Position numbers and translations under genes: made by a program. The notes beneath the pieces are model-generated. The model was not told where the DNA came from and searched no databases. It saw nothing but the letters and a program-made list of their open reading frames with translations. Shown here piece by piece: positions 23,905-36,668 of a DNA stretch of 64,000 nt. Source of the stretch: Selaginella moellendorffii (taxonomy: Eukaryota > Streptophyta > Lycopodiopsida > Selaginellales > Selaginellaceae); the NCBI RefSeq assembly GCF_000143415.4, contig NW_003314354.1, forward strand, positions 162,575 through 226,574. Direction: 5' to 3'. Numbering within the stretch: the first letter of the stretch is position 1; each line of letters opens with the position of its first letter.

Positions 23905-26900
23905 TCACGCCGTCCATTCCGGGATGTTCCTCGGGGGCCAGAGCTGACGTCCACGAGAAGGCGGACTGACCCTGTCTGTCAATCCCTTGGACTTCAAGTT
24001 AACAACCGAGCGACCACCATCTACCAAGTCGGGCGAGCTGAAAAGAAAAACTTTCGACGCAGGAACCTCTTGTCCTGCTGCTGAAACATCCAGACTACCT
24101 ACTTTCCCCCACTGCCTCCTATCCAACACTGGCGTCCCGATCGTGGAAAACGATGCCTGGTTCTGGCTACTAACTCTATGACTGTATGGTACATGTCCAC
24201 TAGTTGGAGCTGATCTCGAGAAGTCACCGCTATGAACTACACCGGCCTTGTTTCCCAAAAATGGAGACGACGAGTTCCTGCTGCTTGCTCTTGCCACTTC
24301 CGAGTTAATATGTGCACTGTGGCCCCTACTCGAACTAAAGGCTTGCAGCGAAGTGTTCCTTTCAATGCCCCGCTTAAGATCTTGGAGCTCGTTATCCAGC
24401 CTTGAAAGCTCCTGCATATTAAAAATTCAAAGTGGTTAGTTTTTTTGGACACGCGAAAGTCATACCCTTTGAAGCATTTTGTTGTCTACAGCCTGTTGTC
24501 CACTTGGCTTGTGCCTTGTAGCACTCGTCAAGCAATGATCCGAATCTTCAGTTTCACTGCCCTCGCTACCGGCGTCAACACCAGTGGTGTTTCCATCCGC
24601 CAGTAACTCATGCGTGCATTGGCGTACGCGGCAGTCGGCTGATCGGGGTTTTCGCTTGTGCTTCAAAGGAGTCACCACCTTTCGAGCTCCATGAGCTGTC
24701 TGAGACCGTAGCCTCGAAGAGCATGAGCAAGACGTATCTGACCCCGTATCTGTTCTCCCCAAAACCCCGCTTTCCAACAAGACCTGCTTGCATATCTCCC
24801 GGAACTTCTCCGGAGACAGGTCCTTGCTATTCTCAACCGTGTCACCTTGAGGCTTCACGTCGGGAAGAGGAGTCGAATTTCCCAAACACTTCGCCTTGAA
24901 ATTTGCCTGGCCGATGCAGTCACTCTCTGTTAGTCTCCAATCCATGTTTGGAGTGCCGGGAGACATTGGCGTGTCCAAAGGTTCCCGAATAGAACCATTG
25001 CTGGACACTCGAAACTCTTTCGGATTTTCTCCATCGCTTCTGGGAATCTGAATTATGTTTGAGAACCGTGTTGCCGAAGGTGTCATAGGCTGGCCATGCA
25101 TCGCGGGAGCATTGGATGAATGTGACCGCCCTGACATCGGCATACCGTCCTCTATCATTATTCCTTGTTGAGCAGCAATTTCCAAAATCTGGTCGTGGTT
25201 TAGTCCCGAGCTTTCCAGTAGCCGCCACATATTGTTCAAGGCCTCTCTTTGATCCTGAATTATCTGATCCCTGATAGCCATTTGAAATTGCAGCTCCATA
25301 TTCGTCATTCCCTGCAGTATCACGGAGGAGTCCGTTAAAATGCTTACGAAACAAAATGGCTTACCAATAGCCTATATTGGCTAAGGATGCGCAGATATGT
25401 TTTATTGCGATTGCTGCTAATAGCCTCATCAATCTGCCGCTGAAGCTCTTTGCGTTGTTTCTCATTGTGTTCAATATCCTGGTACAAAACAACACAATCA
25501 GCAGCGACTAAAAGGGATAAAATCAGACCTGTCGGTAATGAGCCCCAGTTTCGTCATTGTCCCGGATATTATCGAGCACTACTTGCCTCCTTTCAATAAG
25601 GTCATCTAGCTTCTCACCATCCCCTTCTTCATCCTGATAAAACAACAAGATCAGATGAATTATAAGTGCCGCAGAATCCTCACCTGATGCTGTGCAATTA
25701 GCTCGTCAAGCTGTTGAAGCTCCATTCGGTTGTGTAAATTCATGTCCTCGAGCTCAAACAACGCCTTCTGCAGATTGACTCGCATTTCCACGTTCTCATT
25801 GATGTCGTGACTCAAAACGTCCAACCACGAAAGCTCGTCATCAGCCTTTTCCGGGGTCCGGGCACTGAGCTGAGTTTCCTTCTCAGCAAGCTCCCTGCGC
25901 AGTTGACTTACTTCCACCTATAGACGTTACACAAGCTTAAAAGAAGCATAAAAGATTACAGGCTTCTTACCTGAAGATTGTCAATCATTCGTTGATAATC
26001 TGCAACATGTGCATCCACAGTTCCCACATTTGTCTGGACGATCAAGAACTGTAATTAGTGGAGTGTAATCACAACGTAACATACCTGAATGTGAGTTTTA
26101 ATTTCTTTCGCTCGGTCAGCATATTTCAGAGTATTGGTTGTATGATGATACTGATCATCGGCACAGGAAACCGTCGCAACCATCACGGTACGCGAATTGC
26201 CACTTAAGCCATCTTTCAGAAGCCGCGTCAGTTTGCTGGAAGAAACAAAGTAGCAATGACCACTGAGAAAAAAGTAGCGAGCTACCTGTTACGATATGGG
26301 ACATAGGCGAGGCCCTTCTTTTGTTGCTTGCCAAGAGCGTTGATACAATTTGCTAAAGCAAGCAATGAACGGTTGATATTAGCCCCGTCTCTCAGCTTTT
26401 GCCCAGCATTATTCGTTTCCGATGCTCTTTCACTGCAAAAGAAAGAGCAAATGTCTCAAGGTCTCGAGATGAAAGTGACAGACAAACCTTCCAGCAAGGT
26501 CGACAAGCGCCAGCTTTCCTCGTAAGACTTGAGATCTGTATTGATTTCTTTGTTTCCTCTTCACAATTATTTCTAGAACGGCATGTGATCTGCACATAAT
26601 GAGGGCGTTAGGCTTGGATATTAACAAGAAAAACTTGCCTCGAAGACGTGGCATTGGCATTAGTGCTTTCCGTTTTACGACGACTGTTCCCCAAGTTGAG
26701 AAGCTCCAGAATCTTTTCAGCTGAGTTTACCTGACGAAGTAAAAGCGTCAAGATTTTATTCCGTTGAGTTAAACTTCGTCACCTGGATTCGTTTTAGACC
26801 AGCAACCGTGATGCCTTGATCGGGATCTTCTCGTAGTTCTAAATGACCAGACGATTTCTCCAACAAATCATAAATAACCTGCACTACGACAACTGAACTT

Positions 26901-27634
26901 ACTACAAAAATTCCGACGAACTACCGATTGGTTCTACCTCATTGTAAACTTCCAAGTAGGAGCAAGTAACCTCGAAGTCATGTTCTTGCTCCTGCTTAGT
27001 TATGAGGCCAAATATCTCTTGCAAGCTTAGAACCATCAGACCTGGATCCTCTGGCAAACCAGCCATCGTGTGAGTTTTGCCACTGAGAGAAACAGCGCTC
27101 TTAGGAACAACAAACACTATTGATAATTCATAAATACCTGCCAGTGGCTCCATACGCAAACACCGTAGCGTTCAATCCCCTCAACACCCCCTCAATCATG
27201 GATCCGACAGTAACATTGTACACATCCTATTAAAGAATTCATATAGCAGTGCGACAACACAGATCCAGATTTTGACATTACCTTGTTGGAGCATTCTGGT
27301 CCAAATGCAACATCAAAAACGTATTTCTTTTCCTTGCTTCGATTTTGAACCCGATCCAGATATTCTTTAGAGGAATCCGGGTCCAGCACAACGACCACCT
27401 ACAGAAACATTGCAGTATCAGGCTAGCTCGAGCACGCTCTCTCGTACCTTGTCATCGACTACCCGTAAAATGTCTCGGCTCTTGGTCTGTTCCTTCGAAG
27501 TAAGCGGACGGCATCTCACCGCAACCTACGGTTTCCAAGATAGATTCATTCACAAGAGCTCCGAGAATCGAGAGAAAACATACCAGCAAAGTGGTCGCCT
27601 GTTTGGATTCTGGAGGTCGAATTGCCCGCATCAT
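23905..27634 (-). CDS. KIN-8 family kinesin (plus-end microtubule motor)
   Basis: Sixteen exons from ATG at 27634 to TGA at 23905 give 978 aa. The motor domain begins almost at once ([13 protein letters not shown]) and contains the P-loop [13 protein letters not shown], switch [11 protein letters not shown], switch II LVDLAGSERAS and [20 protein letters not shown]. The neck and coiled coil (to ~residue 530) are followed by a Ser-rich, charged tail of more than 400 residues. The N-terminal motor and [17 protein letters not shown] wording place it with KIN-8, which control microtubule length and, in plants lacking flagella, spindle or cortical arrays; in plants with motile sperm some act in axonemes. 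The intron after ...ATSSR has a GC donor (GCAAGT). An in-frame stop precedes the chosen ATG pair. Confidence 0.93.
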
Positions 27635-27639
27635 TTTCA

Positions 27640-28435
27640 GTCATCACTAGGATCCAGGCAGCTGTGGCAGAACTAGCAAATCATCGCCTGGAGCCCAATT
27701 GTCGACACCACAGCCAGTGGCCTCGCTTGATGCTGCATGGCGAATTCACCATTCTCGCATTGCCAGACCGGGCCAGCAGCGCCCCTAAGCTACGCGCATT
27801 CCCTGATCTACATTCTGCATTACTCCTAGATTCCGCGATTCCTGCTGAGACATGAGCGCATTGTCTCCTGGAAATCCACGGGCCCCGATCTGCAAACCCT
27901 AAGGCGCCAAACCCTACCGCCAAGAAATCGCGGAGGGAAGAAGAACGACCAGCGAGGCCAGAAAGAAAAGAAAGGCGCGGTAACAAAAAATGGTGGAGAA
28001 TGGAAGAAGGGAGAAGAAGAAGGAATAATGTGGGGACGGTCGGTGGCTGGCAAAATAGCGTTTTTACTGCAGGATAAAAAATGCCACGTCACACGATCGT
28101 GGAAACGGCCGAAACAGACGGCGGCAAGTTTTCATGCAATCCAAAAGAAATGGAGAGGATATTCCAGCACGGACATTCCGGCAAACGCGGGAATGACGGA
28201 AGAATCAACGGTTTGGAATAGTTTGGTAGATAACGAGGCCGAGGCCAAACGGGAAAGATACCAGTATATCCTATGATGTACAAGGAGTCCTGCAAGAACT
28301 GCAAGAACAAGGACTTCTTTGTTCCATTCAGCTGGTAGAATCTAGCTTAGAGCTTGTAAGCGTGGATTGTTAGAGAAACTTAAACGCCAATGCTATATAG
28401 GAAAAAAAGAATGAAAATTTGGTGTACATACAACT
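27640..28435. other. Intergenic stretch between kinesin and E2F
   Basis: Contains the kinesin 5' flank and the region downstream of E2F. No supportable coding sequence. Confidence 0.5.
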
Positions 28436-28440
28436 TATCA

Positions 28441-30172
28441 TTATAGTGGAGCCACTGCTTGAGCTTGTTCTTCGTCTTCGAGTGAGTCCCAACAAGCTGA
28501 AAAGCGTTAAAGAAAGAGGGGAAGAAAACGTAAAAAGCTTAAAGCAAGGATACAATCTTCAGCCCACAGCTCTGTGATTCCAGCGCCAGCGCCGTCAGAG
28601 ACAAGCCAGTAGTCCGTTTCACCCTGACAACAAGAGACTAACACGTTTGAACAAGCGTGAGGAACTGCTTACCTCCACTTCAGTTGGCAAAATCTTCATG
28701 ATGCCACCAACATCGCCAGAAACTCCAGTGGATTTCTCTGTACCGGACGGTGCTTCTTCCTGCGGCTGCGGAGGAGACGAGCTTTGGGAGCTTCGTAGTA
28801 CCACGGAGTTCTCAGAACCGTGTTGCAACGTGATGTCCATTGATTCGTTTGTCTCGCCGTAGTGACTGCTATAAGAATTAGCGCAGCAAAGATAAACAGA
28901 AGTAGAAAAAACGTAATTGCTACCTCACGAGATAGACATCAATCGGCCCAAACGCACTTCGCAAAAGTATTTGGTACCTTCTTTGAGGATACTCCACGGC
29001 CTACAGAACACAAGAGTCTTTTAATCAGAAAGTGAATCGCTGCAAGCGTTACCTCGTCGGGATCAGGAACCTCTAATGTTGTCCCTTGGGGTGCTTTTAT
29101 TGCGATCAAAGTTTCGTTCTGTTCATTGAAACTCATCATATACAAGTTGCCACACGGTCAAGCGAGTAAACTAGTTACCTGGAAGCAAGGAAGTCCCTTT
29201 ATATCGTCTTCAGTAACATAGAGCCATCTGACAGAAAGCACATTTCAAGCTGTAAAGTCTGAAAATAATACTTACTGCTGGTTGCTCACGTCCTCACACA
29301 TGGTTTTCAGTTTTTCTCTCATCGCCCTGTACCAATACCGAGGTTTAGTACATCAGAAAGACAAATACACCAGAAAGCCTACCTTATTTTCTCGTCCAGA
29401 CTCTCTTCTTGAGCATGGAGGTCATCAACTTCACTCTTGTCAACAACAGAGACAGGTTTTAGCAAAAAGATCACCAAAGTTTTTGTAGATACCTGAAGAC
29501 TCGATAAAAGACCAGTACTATCCGAGTCTGCCACGGACAGCCCCAGTCCCCTGAGCATTAACAAAGAAAATAGCAAACATCATAAGACGAGACGAGCTTA
29601 GCTTACTTCCATCTTATTCTGTTCTTTAGCTTCTTCTCAATCAGGCCAATCCCTTCGAGCACATTCGTGATATCATATATCCTCCGCTTTTGGACCTGCT
29701 CGAAAGAAATTAACTCAACAAAACTAAAGGAAAAAAAATGTTTCAAGCTTACATGTAAGGTGTCCGCGGCATTGTTGAGATCGAGAACACCATCCTCCGC
29801 TTGATCGATCAGATTGATAAACTTCTTTGTCAATAGTCCTGGCAGAAAACCAGACAAATCAGTGTACAGCACTGACGAATCGTACCTAGAGAGCTGTCGT
29901 ATCTACAAGTGCTAGGCGCTGGAGAGCCTGATCGAACGAAATGAGCACAGTGTGAGCGGCTGATCGCGAGAAATCGCTTACCAAACGAGCTACCTGGCCC
30001 CGATTGCGGCAACCCTTTCCTTGCGTTCTTCATCCGGCTGCCGCTCCTCGTTCCAGATGACAAAGGCCCCATGGATGGAGGAGAGGCCGAAATATCAACA
30101 AGAAACTCACACTAGCGCCGCTGCGCGCTCCTCCGCGCCATCGTCAAGCGGATTAGGGCTCCTAGCTCCCAT
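28441..30172 (-). CDS. E2F: E2F transcription factor (canonical, DP-dependent type)
   Basis: Thirteen exons are supported from ATG at 30072 to TAA at 28441 (327 aa). A further upstream ATG at 30172 can splice in frame (donor at about 30110, acceptor at about 30045), replacing the first residues; the true start is unresolved. The winged-helix DNA-binding domain reads [20 protein letters not shown], then [19 protein letters not shown], then [18 protein letters not shown] leucine-zipper/marked-box dimerisation region follows ([50 protein letters not shown]). The acidic C-terminus ([18 protein letters not shown], then [10 protein letters not shown]) is the expected Rb-binding transactivation segment. 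It should pair with DP and drive S-phase genes under retinoblastoma control. One DNA-binding domain and a marked box exclude the DEL/E2F7-type repressors. Confidence 0.93.
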
Positions 30173-30179
30173 TCCCGCC
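30172..30179 (-). promoter_or_regulatory. Candidate E2F-binding site at the E2F gene start
   Basis: TTCCCGCC on the plus strand (GGCGGGAA on the coding strand) directly abuts and overlaps the upstream ATG. It fits the E2F consensus (TTSSCGSS type) and would allow autoregulation. A single short match, so only suggestive. Confidence 0.35.
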
Positions 30180-30260
30180 CTCTCTTTTTTAACAGAGTGT
30201 TTTAAGGTTGCTAAAATTAGGGCATGGGCCGCCTTTAAATTTTCTTAGATAATAACACGC

Positions 30261-31700
30261 TTAGTGACATTTTGCTTTTACCCGCTTATGTACCAAAGAG
30301 TCGATATTATTCCGTGAAGATCCTTTGTTCTTCATGGCAGCTCTTACCACTTCTTTGACGCGCCTGGCATTCTTCCAAATCTCGCTAGTTTTTGGGTCGG
30401 CTTCCATAAGAGCTTTGATCGAGTTCTTGAGATCATCCTTGCGCGCCAGCTCTCGCCCCATTTCAATCCCTCGCACTCCAACTCCAATGCCCCATTCGTC
30501 GATCACAAACTTCGCCGTAAGAACTTGGTCGCCGGTAATGGGCCTAGCCACCATGGGCATTCCAAACGACATGGATTCCATCACGGAATTCCAGCCGCAG
30601 TGAGTGAGAAATCCACCGACAGATCTGTGTCCCAGAATCTCCAGCTGAGGCGCCCAGGACACTACCAGCCCTTGATCTAGTTTGGTCATTCTTTCCTGAA
30701 ATCCGGGAGGAATCAACGACGAGTCTCTAATTGCCCACACGAATTCCTGCCTCGATTCTTCCAAAGCCGATGCGAGCTCCTCGAATTGCCCATCGGCTAC
30801 TGGCATCGTTGTGCCAAATGCGATGTAGATTACACTGGAATCTGGCCTCGCGCCCAGCCACTGGATGATCGCGCTCGACTCCTTTTTGCAATCTACTCCT
30901 TGCTGGGCGCTGGTGCCCAATTTGTCGGAGAGGAGATGCAATGGCCCGATGTGCTTGATGTTTATCCCGCTGCCGATCAGGGAATCGATTGCTGGCCCTT
31001 CAATCCCCTCGATCGAATTCACTAGCACTCTGTCGGCCTGGGGAATCTTGTGAACGAGTTCCTTGTAAGTGTGGAGGACTTTGTGGAGAGACTCGTATGG
31101 AATGAACCCAAAAGTGGCATAATTCTTTGGCAGCAGCGGTCGCCTGGAAAACGAAAGAGAAGTCTAAGATTTTGACAGAGAAAAGTTTCTAGGGGCTCTT
31201 AACCTGCCAATGGAAAAATGCCGCGCTCGATGAGGCGTGGCATATGGTGATACACGAGGAGGTCCGCCACAGTCGACGTCCACAGCGCGATCCACGGCAC
31301 CTCGAGCTGGGCGGCGAGATCGCGAGCCCATCCAACGTAAACATCCGAGATCACGCAAGAGATTGGGACGCCGGAGCTCTGGCTGAGCTCCTCCGCGATG
31401 GCTAGCATGGAATCGTCGTCATTGAGAGCCTGGAATCGATTGAAGTAGCAAAGGACCTTCTCCAACCTCGCTCCATGATCGTCCTTGTGAACTGCCGGCA
31501 GGGCCTTGGATGGATCGAGCGGGAGGCACGACTTGATTCGCACGCCATTTTCCCACTTCTCGGCGCCAACGCTCTGTGAATTCTCGGGGGTCTTGAGGAG
31601 CGTGACGAGACACCCCGACGCTGCCAAGTGCTGGCAAAGATGGAGGAGTGGAGTGATATGCCCTGGCATTATGTATGGAATGGGGACCTTGAGAGCCCAT
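30261..31700 (-). pseudogene. UDP-glycosyltransferase copy 1, probably inactivated
   Basis: Closely related to the intact copy at 46778-48278. It carries the plant PSPG box (WAPQLEILGHRSVGGFLTHC, then GWNSV) and a nearly complete sugar-donor domain. Two lesions stand out against the intact copy. Near the start, ~25 bp are missing, so the ATG at 31700 reads into another frame; translation could only begin in frame at MPGHITPLL (31669), losing ~20 residues but keeping the acceptor His. At the start of exon 2, a 37-bp deletion (63 bp in the intact copy, 26 bp here) shifts the frame after the conserved intron (about 31210-31149). Unless a different splice site is used, no full-length enzyme is made. 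Its stop is only 89 bp from the upstream E2F ATG. Confidence 0.75.
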
Positions 31701-33155
31701 TTTTTACTCTGTTTCTCTATGATTTGTTTTTTATATTTAGAGTATGTACAAGGCAGGACACGTGGTTGATGACGTGGAATAAGTTGTCAAAGGGGACTAT
31801 GCAGCGGCTGGAGGATAAAAAGGAAGCAAAGGCAAGGTTGGGGTCAAATTTGCGAGCAAGGACTGGTCAAGATCCAGTCAAGGTGGGCTTGATCCCGAGT
31901 GGACCTTGCCTGGGCTTACGCCCATATTACAACAGTTATAAATTATATTCATATTTAGAATTATTTTCCATAAGGTGTATAATTATTATGGAAGATTTCA
32001 GATAGTGTTGAAATTGGTCTTCTTCAGAATGAAAATACATAAAGCTCAATTGCATACTCTCCCTATGAAGTAAACTAATTTTGAGTAAGAGTTTATGATA
32101 AATATTATGATTAATTTTTTTATTGATTCACACACCAATTTAATTAAATATAGCCAAGAATCTCATACCTTCAACTACCATTAACACTACCTCAGTATTC
32201 TCATTCTTGGTGTGTCTACAAAGTTTATATATTTACCACTTACTTGTATATTTTAATACCTAAACTAATCACATATAAAAGAAGACTAAAAATAATATTT
32301 TTACAATTTAATTCAAATATTGTTATTCATTCTTAAATCTAGTATTAGTTCTTTATGTAGATAGTATAATTTAGTTTAAATTCGATAAGGTGGCAGTAGC
32401 AGCTATAAAGCATTTCGAAAATGTCCCTAAGAGCTAGGAGGACATTGTTTTATGATAAATTTTGTAGTGTATCATGTTTTATATTATGAAATTCAAAGAT
32501 TGATAATAAAATATACCATCATTATTATGCCTAGCTAGCATGAAAATGAATTATATAGACATTACAAAGTCTAGATTACTATTTAGGAGTTAATTGAATA
32601 TATATTGATTGAAGTTTTAACTTGTATAAAAGATTTTGTAATAAATTTATCACCAAATCCACATTTTAAAAAATTCTCTAAAGTGATTAGAATTTAAATA
32701 AATATATTAAATATTTATATTTACTACTTTATTATATTTCTGATAAAATAATTCAGTCTTCAATTATATAAATATCTTGAAAACTATTTACTTGCAGTTT
32801 ATTTAAATAGCACTTAATATGCCATGTGGCACAATGCTATATAAAAAATTATTTAATTATAGTAAACTTAAAGTAGAATAATATTATTCTATAACTTCTT
32901 TTTAGAGTTCATAATTTTCAATAAATGTTACAACTTAATAAGAAATAAAAAATGAGAGAGAAAGGTAAATATTCTATCAAAATAGAATATTGGTAGAGTA
33001 CCAATATTTTCTTTTAATTTTTTATATATGAAAATATGTTATCTAAATATATACTCCTTAACCTAGACTTCCTCAGAAATCTCTCATCATATTACTATTA
33101 AAATCTAAAAATGCATAACTTTATATATGAAAAAGATGTATTATTATTTATACAC
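31701..33155. other. AT-rich stretch, probably decayed repeats
   Basis: Very A/T-rich from ~31920 with no supportable ORF. By analogy with the adjacent recognisable decayed LTR it is probably old transposon sequence, but no boundary can be drawn. Confidence 0.4.
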
Positions 33156-34213
33156 TAATAATACACAAATATTTAAAGTGTTCCATCCACATAACAGTGG
33201 TTGAATTTAAAATCCAACAAGTGTAATACATTTGGACCAAAAACTCCAATGCAAAAAATTAAAAGTAAAAAAGAAAATCTAAAAGAAGTATTGAGGAACA
33301 AGTATGAAACAATTGATAAACAAGTCTCTAAAAATGGATTAACACTAAATAATAGGGGAAAACTTTAAGAGAATTAATGTGAAAAAATAAGATATATTTA
33401 TATGGCGTGTGATGATATAAACATTAAAAAGTCAAAAGTTAGAATGGATATAAATGGACAAATAAAATGACTTAGTAAAGTGTTCAAAAGCCAACTTTAG
33501 CTCTTTTAGGAAATTGAATAATTGATACTCCCAATCTAAGTGTAGATAGCACTACTTAATTAAATACCTTGTATAGTTCATTAGAATTTCATTCTAGCCA
33601 AATGGCTAGTGGTGGAAAATGGGTGGAGTATCTACAAAACTAACATTAAATTATAATATTTTAAAATATCATCCCAAAATCCCCAATGATGGAAAGGAAG
33701 AAAAATAGGTTCTTTACTTTATAACTAAGGTATAGTTATGTGGTGAGGAAGTCTTAAAAGTATGTAAAACTCCATCAACATGCCTTTAAACCCTGAATTA
33801 GTGGTAGTGTTAGCAAGCTCTACTATGATTAAAGAGGGACTTAATGAGGATCAAAAGAGGGATATTGAAATATAATGTTCCTTATTTTAAGAGATTCTAA
33901 AGATGTTAAAAGTATAGAATGACCATTCACAAATTAAATGGTATAGTATTAGAGAGATAAGTCCATGGCTTTAGTGATCTTGGACCACCAATGAGACAAA
34001 TGTAAATGAACATGATTTTAATGTAATAGGCTGGCATTTAGTGGAATTCAAACATATGAAACACTTAAACCAAGTGTAGAGGCAAAATAGCTAGAAGGTT
34101 ATTTTTGGAGTTTTACCAAATACCCCTAAATTGAGATTAAGACCTATGAAGGTTCTGAGTGAGAATGGCCAATAATGATTAAAGTGAAATACAAAAATTT
34201 AGTCATTTACAAT
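33156..34213 (+). mobile_element. Heavily decayed LTR of family A
   Basis: Aligns by eye along its whole length with the family-A LTRs at 35067, 39813 and 43214, but most C are T and most G are A. Anchors include 33215-33250 (AAGTGTAATACATTTGG against AGTGTAACACGTTTGG), 33483-33600 (GTGTTCAAAAGCCA against GTGTTCAAGAGCCA; ATGGCTAG shared), 33800-33815 (AGTGGTAGTGTTAG shared), 33980-34000 (GACCACCAATG shared), and the 3' terminus TTAGTCATTTACAA. The hexamer tract is largely missing. The loss of C/G is transition-driven and not confined to CpG. Confidence 0.8.
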
Positions 34214-34264
34214 AATTTTAAAAAATGATATTAGAAAAGGGTCTTTATATCAAATTCACACTTG

Positions 34265-34440
34265 TAAGCTCTTGAATTTGGACTTCTCAAGAGGTCACCT
34301 AGTTTAGTACTATTCAACTTCAATAACACTTAACCCTAAATATCCTAAAATCCTTAACCGATGAAAAACAAATTGCACTTTTATTCATATATCTTACAAA
34401 TTATTTCTTGAGTTATTCTCTTTAGTTACTTATAACACTT
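34265..34440 (-). mobile_element. Decayed LTR of the TRIM family
   Basis: Matches the 194-bp TRIM LTR at 41732/42131 with many C-to-T changes: TGTAAGCTC start, TTTGGACTTC, AGTACTATTCAA, CTTAACCC, CTTAACCGAT in the same order. It sits ~50 bp after the decayed family-A LTR, the same neighbour order as in the younger element (LTR2, then TRIM). Confidence 0.7.
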
Positions 34441-35061
34441 TTGTGATCCTCCTCCAACAACATATATAAAAAATTAAACTCACTTCATTCGTATTTCACA
34501 TCCTTTTTATCTTTTCCTTAAAGAAAAAAAAGTTTTGAAATATCAAGATTTGTTATGCTTGCCATCTATGCTCAACTTCACTCTACTATCATATTCATTT
34601 GGCCTTACTATGTCGAGGTGAAGTATTATGGTTAAACTCACTATACTTATCCTTATTTTACAATCCATGACATTCATTCTTACTTCACTACAATATTTAT
34701 TAGTCCTCACTTCATTATTGGGGTTAGATTTTTGTTTGTCCCTTCTACCCCTTTTTCTGAAAAAATAAAATATTGAAATATCAAGGTAAAAAAGTGAAAG
34801 TGAAAAAAAATTGAGGAAGAAATATTATAAACGAAGAAAAAGTGGATAAAGAAGCATTGAAAGAGGAATTTGCAACAACTAACAATGCAAAAATGGGGAA
34901 ATCAAAAGAAGGACATGTGTTAAAAAATAAAGGACTTCCTATCATAAAATACTTTGATCACAATATAAGGAAAAACTTCATATTGCTCAACCTCTTTAAT
35001 ATTCAATTCAACATTTAAGACAAAAAAATCAATAGAAATGTCTACACTCTTAAGAAAACAC
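34441..35061. other. AT-rich stretch left of the three-LTR element
   Basis: No gene or element boundary seen. 35062-35066 (ATTAA) is the left target-site duplication of the element that follows. Confidence 0.45.
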
Positions 35062-35066
35062 ATTAA

Positions 35067-36653
35067 TGTGAGACACAAAATCCCTAGGCCCCAAAGTGGA
35101 GCCGGAAGGGCGCCACGTAGTAGTGGCCAAAGCGAAAGCCAAACGAGCGTAACACGTTTGGAATAAAAGCTCTAAGTTGAAAGATCGAGAGTGGGAGTGG
35201 AACTCCTAACAAAGTGCTCGAGGAACAAACACGAAGCGAGCAATAAGCAAGGATCCAAAAATAGACCCAAAAGGACCAACATATGACATGTGGAAGTGTC
35301 TGAGATGGACCTAAGTTAGAGTCTGAGATGGACCGAGATGGAGTCCGCAATGGACCCGAGATGGAGTCCGAGATGGACCCAAGATGGAGTCCGAGATGGA
35401 GTCCGAGATGGACTGAGATGGAGTCTAAGATGGAGTCCGAGATGGACTGAGATGGAGTCCGAGATGGACCCGAGATAGAGTCCGAGATGGACCCAAGATG
35501 GAGTCCGAGATGGAGTCCGAAATGGACTGAGATGGAGTCCGAGATGGACCCGAGATGGAATCTGAGATGGAGTCCGAGAAGGACCTGAATGGAGTCCAAG
35601 GTCGACACCGAGACCGGGACTAAGACCGAGATCAGGACCGAGACCGAGACTGAGGCCGAGGCCGAGACCAAGCCCAAGTCCGAGTCTGAGTCCGAGTCCG
35701 AGTCCGAGTTCGAGTTCGAGTCTGAGAGGGTGAAAGCCCAAAACGTTCGTCTCCTAGACCCTAGGGGGTTTGGTGAGCTCCAAAAGTATAGTAAGAGAAG
35801 GACTGCAATGGAGCCAGTTTGGCCAGGAAAGGCCAGTTTGGCCCAGGAAGGCTGTACCCAGTGTTGGGTGATGAGCTGCCCACTGGGAAGTCCAAGACTA
35901 GAGTGAACACGGACCGACAAGCGGGGTAGCTTGGTGAAGTGTTCAAGAGCCAGCTCTAGTTCCCCTGGGAGATCGACTGGCCAATGCTCCCAGTCCAAGT
36001 GTGGGTGGCACTACCTACTTGGATACCTGGCGTGGCTCAACGGAACCTCGCTCTAAGCCCATGGCTAGAGCACCCAAAAGCGGAAGGCGGGGAGAATACC
36101 CATGAGGCCCGCGTAGAGCCACTGTGTTCCAAAATGTTGTCCCAAAGGCCCAAACCGTGGAAAAGAGGACCGTGGGACTTAGTGGTCAAGCCTATGGGCC
36201 TCGATCCAGTGGTAGTGTTAGGGAACACGGCCATGGGCAGAAAGGGACTTGGTGGAGACCGGAAAAGGGATGTTGGGGAAGGTTATTCCCCATGTCTGTA
36301 GGCATCCTAAGGATGCTAAGGAGTGGATTTGGGACGATCACTCATGGACGGATGACCTAGTCTTTGAGAGACAGGACTGTAATGTAGGTGGTGTCAGACC
36401 ACCAATGTGACCAAGGTGAATGGGCATAGCTTTAGCGTAACAAGCTGATATTTCGGTGGTACCTTGTGGTGTCGGTCATGGGATCGGACACGTGGAGCAC
36501 TTGGACCAAGTGCAATAGTTGAGTGGCATGGATGCCATTCTGGGGGGCTAGCAAGTCCCTAAGTCCAAAATAGAACTTATGGAGGTTGTGAATGCAAGTG
36601 GTCGGAGGTGTGGCTAAATGACTAAAGTAGAATGGAAAAATTAGTCACTTACA
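35067..36653 (+). repeat. Family A LTR1 (5' LTR)
   Basis: 1587 bp, TGTGAGAC...CTTACA, with a (GAGTCCGAGATG)n tract at about 35300-35590 and a (GAGACC/GAGTCC)n tract to 35730. It is immediately followed by the primer-binding site. Confidence 0.85.
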
Positions 36654-36656
36654 ATT

Positions 36657-36668
36657 TGGTATCGGAAC
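36657..36668 (+). other. Primer-binding site, initiator tRNA-Met type
   Basis: TGGTATCGGAAC starts 3 bp after LTR1. It matches the common plant PBS TGGTATCAGAGC except at two positions. Confidence 0.75.
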
